Assembly (NCBI RefSeq): GCF_027247405.1
Contig: NZ_CP097463.1
Span: forward strand, 4,030,001 to 4,094,000
DNA: 64,000 bases
Source of the DNA: Jatrophihabitans cynanchi
GTDB taxonomy: Bacteria > Actinomycetota > Actinomycetes > Mycobacteriales > Jatrophihabitantaceae
Direction: 5' to 3'
A program made the position numbers and the translations under genes. Every line of letters begins with the position of its first letter. Within the stretch, counting starts at the first letter, position 1. Shown piece after piece: positions 55,024 through 63,758 of this stretch. The notes beneath the pieces are model-generated. The model did not search any database, was not told where the DNA came from, and saw only the letters and a list, made by a program, of their open reading frames with translations.

Positions 55024-57015
55024 TCAGGGCTCGACGACGAAGATGTGCGCCGGTCGGGTGTGCGGGTCGAGCCGGACGTAGTTGCGCTGACCCCAGCGGT
55101 ACTCGGCACCGGTGAGCAGGTCGCGCGCCGTGAAACCGGAGTCCCATGTCATGCCGAGCGCGGTGAGGTCGAGCGAGACGGTGGCCTCGCGCCATTCGTG
55201 CGGGTTGACGGTGCACACCACCAGCACCGTGTCGCCGGTCGCGTCGTCACGCTTGCTGAACGCGATGAGGTCGGGGTGGTCGACCTCATGGATCACCAGG
55301 TTGCGCAGCTGCTGCAGCGCCGGGTGCTCGCGGCGGATCCGGTTCAGCGTCCCGATGAACGGGGCGAGCGATCGCCCGTCGGCGATCGCCGCGGCGAAAT
55401 CGCGCGGCCGCAGCTGGTACTTCTCCGAGTCCAGGTACTCCTCGCTGCCGGGCCGCAGGTTCAGGTGCTCGTACAGCTCGTAGCCGGAGTAGACGCCCCA
55501 GGCCGGGGCCAGCATGGACGCGAGGACTGCCCGGATCGCGAACGCCGCCGGCCCGCCGTGCACCAGGTAGTCGTGCAGGATGTCCGGCGTGTTCACGAAG
55601 AAGTTCGGCCGCATGTAGTGCGCGGCGGCGACGAGTTCGCGCGCGTACGTCTCCAGCTCGTCCTTGCTGGTGCGCCAGGTGAAGTAGGTGTAGCTCTGGT
55701 GGAAACCCACCTTGGCCAGCTCGTGCATCATCGCGGGGCGGGTGAACGCCTCGGCCAGGAAGAGCACGTCCGGGTCGGTCTTGGTCACCTCGCCGATCAG
55801 CCACTGCCAGAAGTTGATCGGCTTGGTGTGCGGGTTGTCGACGCGAAAGATCCGGACACCGGCCGCGATCCAGTGCCGGATGATCCGCAGGCACTCGGCG
55901 TACAGGCCGGCCGGGTCGTTGTCGAAGTTCAGCGGGTAGATGTCCTGGTACTTCTTCGGCGGGTTCTCCGCGTAGGCGATCGTGCCGTCCGGCTTGGTCG
56001 TGAACCACTCCGGGTGGGACCGGACCCACGGGTGATCAGGTGCGGCCTGCAGGGCGAAGTCCAGCGCGACCTCCATCCCCAGCTCCCGCGCCCGGCTGAC
56101 GAACGCGGTGAAGTCGTCCAGCGTGCCCAGTTGCGGATGGATCGCGTCGTGGCCGCCGTCGCGCGAGCCGATGGCCCAGGGCGAGCCGACGTCCCAGCTC
56201 GCCGCGGCGAGGGTGTTGTTCGGGCCCTTGCGGTTGACCTCGCCGATCGGGTGGATGGGCGGCAGGTACACGACGTCGAAGCCGAGCGACGCGACGTAGT
56301 CGAGGTGCGCAGTGGCGTCGGCGAAGGTGCCGTGCCGGGCCGGCTTGGCGGGCGAGACCGGGTCACCGGCCAGCGTCGCGCCGATTGACCGGGGGAAGAA
56401 CTCGTACCACGACCCGAACAGGGCGCGGGAGCGGTCGATCCAGAGCGGGTAGCGCGGCGAACTGGTGACCAGTTCGCGGATCGGCGTGGCGTAGGCGAGC
56501 GCCTGCAGGTACTCGTCGAGCGCCGGCGCCACCCGATGCGCGACGTCCAGGCTGGTGTCACGCAGCGCGCGGGCGGCGGCGAGCGCGCGCGGCCGCTCGG
56601 CCTTGCTCAGCAGTTTGGCCAGCCGGTCGAACAGCCGGGCGCCACCCTCGAGGTCGTTCGCGAGGTCGTCGGCGCCCTGGCCGGCGTCGATCTTCGCGGT
56701 GATCGCGTGGTGCCACGTCGACATCGGATCGCTCCATGCCTCGATGCAGAAGCTCCACATGCCGGTGCGGTCGGCGCGCACGAGGGCGTGCCAGCGATCC
56801 GTGCCCGGTTCGCCCGGCGACATCCGCACCGTGCCGGCCTTGCGGCCGGCCGGGTCGCGCAGCACCACGCTGGCCGCCACCGCGTCGTGCCCCTCACGGA
56901 ACACGAGTGCGGACACCGGCATCGGTTCGCCCACCACGGCCCTGGCCGGGAACTCCGCCAAGACGGTGGAGCCGACCACGGGCGAGACCCCGCTGAGTCC
57001 GAAACGTCCAACCAT
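55024..57015 (-). CDS. glgE: Alpha-1,4-glucan:maltose-1-phosphate maltosyltransferase
   Basis: 663-residue GH13_3 enzyme that extends alpha-1,4-glucan using maltose-1-phosphate. The nucleophile Asp is in FRVDNPHTKPINFWQWLI, the acid Glu in LFLAEAFTRPAMMHEL, and NPPKKYQDIYPLNFDND is GlgE-specific. The N-terminal beta-sandwich domain is present. It supplies glucan to GlgB. In mycobacteria GlgE is an essential-when-GlgB-is-lost drug target. ATG 57015 lies 6 nt behind TACGGT, implying a leaderless mRNA. Confidence 0.96.
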   Translation of the reverse strand: MVGRFGLSGVSPVVGSTVLAEFPARAVVGEPMPVSALVFREGHDAVAASVVLRDPAGRKAGTVRMSPGEPGTDRWHALVRADRTGMWSFCIEAWSDPMSTWHHAITAKIDAGQGADDLANDLEGGARLFDRLAKLLSKAERPRALAAARALRDTSLDVAHRVAPALDEYLQALAYATPIRELVTSSPRYPLWIDRSRALFGSWYEFFPRSIGATLAGDPVSPAKPARHGTFADATAHLDYVASLGFDVVYLPPIHPIGEVNRKGPNNTLAAASWDVGSPWAIGSRDGGHDAIHPQLGTLDDFTAFVSRARELGMEVALDFALQAAPDHPWVRSHPEWFTTKPDGTIAYAENPPKKYQDIYPLNFDNDPAGLYAECLRIIRHWIAAGVRIFRVDNPHTKPINFWQWLIGEVTKTDPDVLFLAEAFTRPAMMHELAKVGFHQSYTYFTWRTSKDELETYARELVAAAHYMRPNFFVNTPDILHDYLVHGGPAAFAIRAVLASMLAPAWGVYSGYELYEHLNLRPGSEEYLDSEKYQLRPRDFAAAIADGRSLAPFIGTLNRIRREHPALQQLRNLVIHEVDHPDLIAFSKRDDATGDTVLVVCTVNPHEWREATVSLDLTALGMTWDSGFTARDLLTGAEYRWGQRNYVRLDPHTRPAHIFVVEP

Positions 57016-57021
57016 GAGCTC

Positions 57022-57076
57022 ACCGTACCCAGCCGGTTGGATCGACTGTAAGCGGTTGCGGGAAGAGTGCTAGCGT
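57022..57076. promoter_or_regulatory. Divergent leaderless promoters glgE / glgP
   Basis: Minus strand: TTACAG, 18-bp spacer, TACGGT (57022-57027), 6 nt, ATG 57015. Plus strand: TAGCGT (57071-57076), 7 nt, GTG 57084. Both genes lack ribosome sites. Opposed pathways (synthesis and breakdown) thus start from one 68-bp gap. Confidence 0.55.
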
Positions 57077-57083
57077 GCGCCGG

Positions 57084-59621
57084 GTGAAGGCATTACGACG
57101 GCTGACGATTCGCGCTGCCCTGCCGGCGGAGCTGGCCAAGCTCGGCGAGATCGTCGAGAACCTGCGCTGGTCCTGGCATCCCGATTCGCTCGATCTTCTG
57201 GAATCGGTCGATCCGGACCTCTGGCAGCAGTCCGGACACGATCCGAACCGGATGCTCGGCGAGGTCAGCGCGGAACGGCTCGGCCAGCTTTCGCGCGAGC
57301 GCAAGTTCCTGCGCCGCCTGGAGGACGTCCACGACGACCTCACCGACTACCTCACCCAGCCGCGCTGGTACCAGCAGCTCGCCGACTCCCCGTCCTCGAT
57401 CGCGTACTTCTCGCCCGAGTTCGGCATCACCGAGGTGCTGCCGCAGTACTCCGGCGGCCTGGGCATCCTCGCCGGCGACCACCTCAAGGCGGCCAGTGAC
57501 CTCGGCGTGCCGATCATCGGCGTCGGTCTGCTCTATGGCGCGGGGTACTTCCGCCAGTCGCTCTCGCGGGACGGCTGGCAGCTCGAGCACTACCCGCCGC
57601 TCGACCCGCAGGGCCTGCCGATCCAGGCGCTGCACGCCGCCGACGGTTCGCCCAGCCGGGTCGCGCTACCGCTGCCGGATTCGCGCACCCTGCACGCTCA
57701 GATCTGGGTGGCCAAGGTCGGGCGCGTCCCGCTGCTGCTGCTCGACAGCGACGTCGAGGAGAACGACAACGCGGCGCGGCAGATCACCGACCGGCTCTAC
57801 GGCGGCGGCGCCGAGCACCGCCTGGAGCAGGAGCTGTTGCTGGGCATCGGCGGCGTCCGGGCGATCCGCGCGTATTGCGAGGTCACCGGCACCCCGGCCC
57901 CGCAGGTGTTCCACACCAACGAGGGGCACGCCGGGTTCCTCGGCATCGAGCGCATCCGCGAGATCGTCGACGGCTACCAGCTGACCTTCGACGAGGCGCT
58001 GCAGGCGGTCCGGGCCGGCACCGTGTTCACCACGCACACCCCGGTGCCCGCGGGCATCGACCGGTTCTCGCGTGACCTGGTCGCCCGGCACCTGGCCGGG
58101 ATGCCGGGGTTGCCGACCGAGCGGATTCTCGAGCTCGGCGCGGAGGAGGACCCGACCATCTTCAACATGGCGCACATGGGCCTGCGGCTCGGCCAGCGTG
58201 CCAACGGCGTCTCCCGGTTGCACGGTGAGGTGAGCCGGGAGATGTTCGCCGGCTTGTGGCCCGGCTTCGACAGCGCCGAGGTGCCGATCGGCTCGATCAC
58301 CAACGGCGTGCACGCCCCGACCTGGATGGCGCGCGAGGCGCTGGAGATCGCCGAGCGCGAGGCCGGCAGCATCGCCGTCGGCCAGGGCGACGGGTTCCAG
58401 GCCGTGGACCAGGTGAGCGACGGCGAACTGTGGCGGCTGCGCAATGAGCTGCGCGAGCGCCTGGTCGACGAGGTGCGTCGCCGGGTGCACAACTCCTCGC
58501 TGCAGCGCGGGATGAGCGAGGCCGAGTTGGGTTGGACCGCCTCGGTGTTCGACCCGGACGTGCTCACCATCGGCTTCGCGCGGCGTGTTCCGTCGTACAA
58601 GCGGCTGACGCTGATGCTGCGCGACCCGGACCGGCTGCGTGCCCTGCTGCTCGACCCCGAGCGCCCGGTGCAGATCGTCATCGCGGGCAAGAGCCACCCC
58701 GCGGACGACGGCGGCAAGCAGCTCATCGCGCAGATGGTGCGCTTCGCCGACGACCCGGCCGTGCGCCACCGGATCACGTTCCTGCCCGACTACGACATCG
58801 GCATGGCGCGCTACCTCTACTGGGGTGTCGACGTGTGGTTGAACAACCCGTTACGTCCGCTGGAGGCGTGCGGGACGTCCGGGATGAAGGCGGCGCTGAA
58901 CGGCGCGCTGAACCTGTCGATCCGTGACGGCTGGTGGGACGAGTGGTTCGACGGCGAGAACGGCTGGGCGATTCCCACCGCGGACGGCGTTTCCGACCCG
59001 GATCGCCGCGACGACATCGAGGCGGGCGCGCTGTACGACCTGGTCGAGAAGAGCGTCGCGCCGCGCTTCTACGACCGCGACTCCAGTGGCGTCCCGACCC
59101 GCTGGGTGCAGATGGTCCGGCACACCCTCAAGTCGCTCGGGCCGAAGGTGCTGGCCAGCCGGATGGTGACCGACTACGTCCAGCAGCTGTATGCGCCGGC
59201 GGCCGTCTCGTCGGCACAGATGGTGGCTGACCACTTCGCGGCTGCCCGCGAACTGGCCGCCTGGCGCCGCAAGGTGCTGGACGCCTGGCCCGGCGTGCGG
59301 GTGCTGTACGTCGACTCGCAGCTCGATGGCGACGCGCAACTCGGCGGGCGGCTCACGCTGCGCGCCGAGGTGGCGCTCAACGGGTTGTCGTCCGAGGACG
59401 TCGAGGTGCAGGCCGTGTACGGCGCCGCTGACACCGACGACCGGCTGTCCGACATCTCGACGGTAAGGTTGAAGCCGATCGAGCACCCGGACGGTACTTG
59501 CTGGTTCGAGGGCGAGCTGCCGTTGGAGCGGACCGGAGCGTTCGGCTACACGGTGCGGGTGCTGCCGTCGCACGCGAACCTCGCCACGCCGGCTGAACTG
59601 GCTGTGGTCGCGGTCGCCTGA
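57084..59621 (+). CDS. glgP: Alpha-glucan phosphorylase
   Basis: 845 residues, GT35 family, PLP-dependent release of glucose-1-phosphate. EACGTSGMKAALNGALNLS contains the PLP-binding Lys. The N-terminal part starts MKALRRLTIRAALP and LRWSWHPDSLDLLESVDPDLW, as in the mycobacterial AGP type with an added N-terminal domain. YFSPEFGITEVLPQYSGGLG is conserved. GTG 57084 is preferred over GTG 57075 because of the TAGCGT element 7 nt before it and the family N-terminus. Confidence 0.95.
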   Translation: MKALRRLTIRAALPAELAKLGEIVENLRWSWHPDSLDLLESVDPDLWQQSGHDPNRMLGEVSAERLGQLSRERKFLRRLEDVHDDLTDYLTQPRWYQQLADSPSSIAYFSPEFGITEVLPQYSGGLGILAGDHLKAASDLGVPIIGVGLLYGAGYFRQSLSRDGWQLEHYPPLDPQGLPIQALHAADGSPSRVALPLPDSRTLHAQIWVAKVGRVPLLLLDSDVEENDNAARQITDRLYGGGAEHRLEQELLLGIGGVRAIRAYCEVTGTPAPQVFHTNEGHAGFLGIERIREIVDGYQLTFDEALQAVRAGTVFTTHTPVPAGIDRFSRDLVARHLAGMPGLPTERILELGAEEDPTIFNMAHMGLRLGQRANGVSRLHGEVSREMFAGLWPGFDSAEVPIGSITNGVHAPTWMAREALEIAEREAGSIAVGQGDGFQAVDQVSDGELWRLRNELRERLVDEVRRRVHNSSLQRGMSEAELGWTASVFDPDVLTIGFARRVPSYKRLTLMLRDPDRLRALLLDPERPVQIVIAGKSHPADDGGKQLIAQMVRFADDPAVRHRITFLPDYDIGMARYLYWGVDVWLNNPLRPLEACGTSGMKAALNGALNLSIRDGWWDEWFDGENGWAIPTADGVSDPDRRDDIEAGALYDLVEKSVAPRFYDRDSSGVPTRWVQMVRHTLKSLGPKVLASRMVTDYVQQLYAPAAVSSAQMVADHFAAARELAAWRRKVLDAWPGVRVLYVDSQLDGDAQLGGRLTLRAEVALNGLSSEDVEVQAVYGAADTDDRLSDISTVRLKPIEHPDGTCWFEGELPLERTGAFGYTVRVLPSHANLATPAELAVVAVA

Positions 59622-59729
59622 GCGCTACGGTCCGGTGCATGGGAGCGCCGCCGGTGCCGACGGCGATGCTCACCGCGGTGATCAGACGGCGCGGATCCGT
59701 TGCTGCGTCGCGCGCCAGGTCATGATCGA
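59622..59729. other. Short region after glgP
   Basis: No gene or strong hairpin seen between the glgP stop and the DinB-like remnant. Confidence 0.4.
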
Positions 59730-59951
59730 TCAAGTCCGGCGGCCGTCGCCCGGGCCCGGGTAGAGGTCGCGCAGCAGTGCCACCTCCGCGCCGTGGTGGG
59801 CGAGTTCGTCGTGGGCGTGCACCACGAGTGCCAGCCACGGGTCGTCGGCAAACGGCCCCCATCCCGGGATGACACGACCGTCGGTGTGCCTTTCACCACG
59901 GGCGGAAACGTGACCTGTACGCAGTTGCCGCGTGTCGCCGCTGGTGCGGAC
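59730..59951 (-). pseudogene. C-terminal remnant of a DinB-like (DUF664-type) protein
   Basis: 73 codons without a start codon, in the same frame as and directly after the idsA stop. The segment PWLALVVHAHDELAHHGAEV followed by ALLRDLY resembles the C-terminal helix of DinB/mycothiol-dependent maleylpyruvate-isomerase-fold proteins, including the HHGAE-type metal-helix motif. The N-terminal two thirds of such a protein is absent. The first about 25 codons show no similarity. Probably a gene decay relic. Confidence 0.45.
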
Positions 59952-61019
59952 CTACGTGTGCCGTTCGGTGGCGGCGAGCGCCAGTTGGTCCAGCGCAGCG
60001 CGCGCCTCGTCCGCGATCGCGTTGCAGCCCAAGGCGGTCCGCGCCTCGGCGGTGCGCTGCGAGATGCGCTGCTCGACCTGATCGAGCGCGCCGCTGGACA
60101 CGATCACCTCGCGTAGTGCGGCGACGCCGTGGTCGTCCATCGAGCGGTCGCCGAGTTCGTGCCGCAACAACTCGGCCTCCACCTGCGACGCCGACTGCAT
60201 GGCGAGCGCGACCAGCAGGGTGCGCTTGCCCTCGCGCAGATCGTCGCCGGCCGGCTTGCCGGTGACCGCCGGATCACCGAAGACTCCGAGCACGTCATCA
60301 CGCAGCTGGAACGCCTCGCCGAGCGGCCGGCCATACGCGGACAGCGCGGCGAACACCTCGTCCGGCGCGCCGGCGGCGGCCGCACCGATGTGCAGCGGGC
60401 CCTCGACGGTGTACTTGCCGGTCTTGTACTCGGCAACGCGCAGGGCGTCCTCGATGGAGAAGTCGCCGCGCGCCTGGACCAGGATGTCCAGGTACTGCCC
60501 GGCCATCACCAGTTCACGCATGTCGTCGTACACGGCCCGCGCGCGGGGCAGCGCCGAGGCGTCGAGTTCGGCCGCGGCGAACATCGTGTCGGCCCAGGCG
60601 AGCAGCAGGTCACCGACAAGGATCGCTGCGGCGGCGCCGAACTCGTGCGCAGCGCCGGGCCAGCCCGAGTCCAGGTGCAGCGCCGCGAACGCGGCGTGGG
60701 TTGCCGGACGCCCGCGGCGGAAATCGGAGTCGTCCATCACGTCGTCGTGCACGAGTGCGCAGGCGTGCAGCAGCTCCAGGCTGGCCGCCGCGGTGACGAG
60801 CGCTTCGTCGTCGTCCGTGCTCTCGCGGACGCTGCGCCAGCCCCAGTACGCGAACCGTGGGCGCAGCCGCTTACCGCCGTCGAGGACGAAGGTGCGGATC
60901 GCTTCGGTCACGGCGGCCAACTCGGGGCCTACCCGGGACAGCGACTTGGCGCGCAGGTCGAGGAAACTCGCGAGGGCCGTGTCGACGCGGTGGGTCAGGG
61001 CGTCGGCGGGCTCGCTCAC
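59952..61019 (-). CDS. idsA: Polyprenyl (geranylgeranyl/farnesyl) diphosphate synthase
   Basis: 355-residue all-helical prenyltransferase. The first Asp-rich motif is LVHDDVMDDSDFRRG and the second is FQLRDDVLGVFGD. DGGKRLRPRFAYWG binds IPP, and the Lys-Thr pair is in AEYKTGKYT. Product length is not certain; geranylgeranyl diphosphate is typical for IdsA-type enzymes. GTG 61019 lies 7 nt behind TAGTGT on the minus strand; an upstream in-frame extension would cross metF and is rejected. idsA-metF divergence is conserved in mycobacteria (Rv2173/Rv2172c region as I recall). Confidence 0.93.
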   Translation of the reverse strand: MSEPADALTHRVDTALASFLDLRAKSLSRVGPELAAVTEAIRTFVLDGGKRLRPRFAYWGWRSVRESTDDDEALVTAAASLELLHACALVHDDVMDDSDFRRGRPATHAAFAALHLDSGWPGAAHEFGAAAAILVGDLLLAWADTMFAAAELDASALPRARAVYDDMRELVMAGQYLDILVQARGDFSIEDALRVAEYKTGKYTVEGPLHIGAAAAGAPDEVFAALSAYGRPLGEAFQLRDDVLGVFGDPAVTGKPAGDDLREGKRTLLVALAMQSASQVEAELLRHELGDRSMDDHGVAALREVIVSSGALDQVEQRISQRTAEARTALGCNAIADEARAALDQLALAATERHT

Positions 61020-61026
61020 CGTTCGG

Positions 61027-61036
61027 ACACTACGCT
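61027..61036. promoter_or_regulatory. Overlapping divergent -10 elements of idsA and metF
   Basis: The decamer ACACTACGCT holds TAGTGT on the minus strand (61027-61032) and TACGCT on the plus strand (61031-61036), sharing the central TA. Start codons follow 7 nt away (GTG 61019) and 6 nt away (ATG 61043). The full gap between the two start codons is 23 bp. Both mRNAs would be leaderless. Confidence 0.65.
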
Positions 61037-61042
61037 GGGCGA

Positions 61043-61927
61043 ATGACGCGGACGGTTCGGGAGTGCTTGGCCGAGGGCGGCCCCACGTTCTCCTTCGAGT
61101 TCTTCCCGCCGAAGACGATCGAGGACGATCGCCTGCTGTGGCAGACCATTCGCGAGCTCGAGCCGCTGCACCCGTCGTTCGTCTCGGTGACGTACGGTGC
61201 CGGCGGCTCAACCCGGACGCGGACCATCGAGATCACCGAGCGGATCGCGTCCGACACCACGCTGCTACCCGTCGCCCACCTGACCGCGGTGAACCATTCG
61301 GTCGCCGAATTGCGGGCACTCGTCGGACACTTGGCCGGCGCGGGCGTACGCAACATGCTGGCGCTACGGGGCGATCCGCCCGGTGACCCGATGGGGGAGT
61401 GGGTACAGCATCCCGAGGGCCTTTCCTACGCGTCGGATCTCGTCGGCTTGATGCGCGAGCACGGCAACTTCTGCGTGGGCGTCGCCGCGTTCCCCTACAA
61501 GCACCCGCGGTCGATGACGATCGAGGACGACACGAAGTGGTTCGTCCAGAAGTGTCGAGCCGGGGCGGACTACGCGATCACGCAGATGTTCTTCGACGCC
61601 GACGACTATCTGCGTCTGCGTGACCGCGTGGCGGCGACCGGATGCGACGTCCCGATCCTGGCCGGGGTCATGCCCGTGACGAATATCGGAGTGATCAAAC
61701 GCTCGGAGCAGCTGTCCGGCGCACCGTTCCCGGCGAAGCTTGCCGCACGCTTCGACGCGGTGGCCCATGATCCCAAGGCGGTTCGCTCGATGGGCATCTA
61801 CGAGAGTTCGAAGCTGGCCGAGCGACTGCTGGACGAGGGCGTGCCGGGCATCCACTTCATCACCTTCAACCGCTCGAAGGCCACGCGCGAGGTGTGGGCG
61901 AACCTCGCGCTGGGCGCGCGCATCTGA
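61043..61927 (+). CDS. metF: 5,10-methylenetetrahydrofolate reductase
   Basis: 294-residue TIM-barrel flavoenzyme making 5-methyl-THF for methionine synthesis. FSFEFFPPKT has the catalytic Glu. FVSVTYGAGGSTR, LALRGDPPGD and GADYAITQMFFD are family motifs. Most actinobacterial MetF use NADH or F420-linked partners; the donor here is not determinable. ATG 61043 lies 6 nt behind TACGCT and lacks a ribosome site. The next gene starts 5 nt after the stop. Confidence 0.95.
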   Translation: MTRTVRECLAEGGPTFSFEFFPPKTIEDDRLLWQTIRELEPLHPSFVSVTYGAGGSTRTRTIEITERIASDTTLLPVAHLTAVNHSVAELRALVGHLAGAGVRNMLALRGDPPGDPMGEWVQHPEGLSYASDLVGLMREHGNFCVGVAAFPYKHPRSMTIEDDTKWFVQKCRAGADYAITQMFFDADDYLRLRDRVAATGCDVPILAGVMPVTNIGVIKRSEQLSGAPFPAKLAARFDAVAHDPKAVRSMGIYESSKLAERLLDEGVPGIHFITFNRSKATREVWANLALGARI

Positions 61928-61932
61928 GCGCG

Positions 61933-62535
61933 ATGGAACCGCCGGCCGCGGGCTGGTCGGCACTGCATCACGGTCTGGACCCGGCGGCGGTGCCGCTGCT
62001 TCGCCCGTGGTTGTCGCTGATCTGGCGACTCGCGCGTCCGCTGGCCGCGTTGCGCGTGCCGCCGACCGCGCTCACTGCGGTGGGGGTGGTGCTCGCAGCC
62101 GACGCTGTGCTGTTCGCCGCGCGGCTGCCGTGGATCGCGCTCGCGCTGGTGCTGCTGTCCGCGCTGTGCGACGGGCTGGACGGCGCGGTCGCGATGCTGT
62201 CGCGGCGAGTCAGCGCGTTCGGTTCGGTAGCCGACAAGACGGCCGACCGGATCGCGGACTGCGCGTTTGCCGCGGTGCTCTGGAGGTGTGGTGCGCCGTG
62301 GCCGCTGGCGCTCGCCGCCGGTGCGCTCTCCCTTGCGCACGAGGGGATTCGGCTAGTGCTGGGCGGTCGGCGGCTGGCGCGGATCACAGTGGCCGAGCGG
62401 CCTACCCGGGTGATCTGCGCGGCGCTGGCATGCGCGTGCGCCGGGGTCTCGCCGGCGACCTGGCCGCCGGCCGTCTGTGCAGGGGTGTGGGCGGGTCTCG
62501 CCGTGATCGGCCTGGCGCAGCTCGTTGTTCGCTAG
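61933..62535 (+). CDS. CDP-alcohol phosphatidyltransferase family protein with variant motif
   Basis: 200 residues with about five membrane helices. The active-site motif reads DGLDGAVAM followed by 8 residues, GSVADKTADR, so all Asp and Gly residues are present but the usual Ala-Arg is Ala-Met. The family links CDP-diacylglycerol to an alcohol such as glycerol-phosphate or inositol-phosphate; the substrate is unknown. It may be co-transcribed with metF (5-nt gap). ATG 61933. Confidence 0.78.
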   Translation: MEPPAAGWSALHHGLDPAAVPLLRPWLSLIWRLARPLAALRVPPTALTAVGVVLAADAVLFAARLPWIALALVLLSALCDGLDGAVAMLSRRVSAFGSVADKTADRIADCAFAAVLWRCGAPWPLALAAGALSLAHEGIRLVLGGRRLARITVAERPTRVICAALACACAGVSPATWPPAVCAGVWAGLAVIGLAQLVVR

Positions 62536-62609
62536 GACTGCCCTGCACGAAGGCGGCGGCCGTGATCCGCGCTGCAGCGGCGATCGGTACGCGAGCGCGG
62601 TCACCGATG

Positions 62610-63758
62610 TCAGTCACGGTGCTGCCCGTGGAATCGGCGGCGGCCGATGATCAGCAGCGGCGTTCCTATTGCGAACAGCAGCGCCGCGAGAAGCAGCAGC
62701 GGCCCGCTGGGCACGGTCGGCCCGGTGGCGGCCAGTTCCGTTTCGGTTGCTGCCGGAGTTGGCGTGGCGGTTGCCGATGATCGGGCAGCCGCTGCGGCTG
62801 CCGCGCGCAAGGCTTCGGCGCTGGACCTTGCGGCCGCCGAGGCAGCGGAGGAGCGGGCGATTGCCGAGGATCGCGCTGCGGCGGAGGAAGCGGCGGCCGC
62901 CGAAGACGCGGCTGCGGCAGATGAGGCAGCGGCGGATGATCGGTAGGCCGCGGCCGCCGCGGACGCGGTCGCCGAGGTGGCAGCGCAGCCCGGTGCGCTG
63001 AAGGTGTTGTGGTCCAGGGTCACAGCACCGGTTCGGGCCATCGCCTGGCCTTCGACCGTGACGCCGGTGGTGACGGTCACCGAGGCCAGCGCCATGATGG
63101 TTCCCTTGAAGGTCGACCCGGTGCCGAGCGTCGCGGAGCTGGCGACCTGCCAGAAGACGTTGCAGGCTTGAGCGCCGTTGCTGACGATGACGCTGCTTGC
63201 CGAGTCGGTGACGAGGGTCGATCCGACTTGGAAGATGAACACGGCGTTCGGATCGCCTTCGCCGTTCAGGGTGAGTGGTCCGCCGACCCGAAGGGATGTG
63301 CTGGCCTTGTAGACGCCGGCGGTCAGTGTCTTGCCGACCAGCGCCGGCCCGATCAGCCCGCCGGTCGGCGGCCTGCCGGCGGCATCGCCGTAGGCGGCGG
63401 TCAGGTCGTTCTGCGCCAGCAGCGCGGCCGCGTTGCCCGCGTTCGTCACTCCTCCGACAATGCCGGGTGGGAAGCCGGTGATCGAACTCGCGGTGTTCGG
63501 GCTGAGCCCGAGATCGCCGCCGAGCGTAGTGGTCGGCGCCCCCGTCGTGAGCGTGTTCGTCACCGTGGTCGCGCCCAGGACCGAGTAGGTGCCGGCGGTG
63601 CCGAGATCGATCTTCGCGGTAGCCGCGTGGGCGTGGGTGGGAGCTGCCACGAGCACGCCGGCGAGCAGGGCGAGGCAGCCGGCGAGGAGCGCGGCAAGCC
63701 CGCCCAGTCGAGCGAGGTTCGAGCGAGATCCGGTGGTCAGTACAGCGCCGTCGGTCAT
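62610..63758 (-). CDS. Sortase-anchored DUF3494 ice-binding-like surface protein
   Basis: 382 residues. The signal peptide ends near APTHAHA. The DUF3494 beta-helix domain spans about 48-255 (YSVLGATTVTNTLTTG; GDLGLSPNTASSITGFPPG; GEGDPNAVFIFQVGSTL). It is followed by a 75-residue Ser/Ala(/Arg) low-complexity stalk and Pro/Thr linker. LAATGP, a 20-residue hydrophobic helix and RRRFHGQHRD form a class E sortase signal (LAxTG). Likely a wall-linked ice-binding or adhesive protein. ATG 63758 follows GGAAAGGCCCACA; an in-frame ATG 45 nt upstream is less likely. Confidence 0.85.
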   Translation of the reverse strand: MTDGAVLTTGSRSNLARLGGLAALLAGCLALLAGVLVAAPTHAHAATAKIDLGTAGTYSVLGATTVTNTLTTGAPTTTLGGDLGLSPNTASSITGFPPGIVGGVTNAGNAAALLAQNDLTAAYGDAAGRPPTGGLIGPALVGKTLTAGVYKASTSLRVGGPLTLNGEGDPNAVFIFQVGSTLVTDSASSVIVSNGAQACNVFWQVASSATLGTGSTFKGTIMALASVTVTTGVTVEGQAMARTGAVTLDHNTFSAPGCAATSATASAAAAAYRSSAAASSAAAASSAAAASSAAARSSAIARSSAASAAARSSAEALRAAAAAAARSSATATPTPAATETELAATGPTVPSGPLLLLAALLFAIGTPLLIIGRRRFHGQHRD

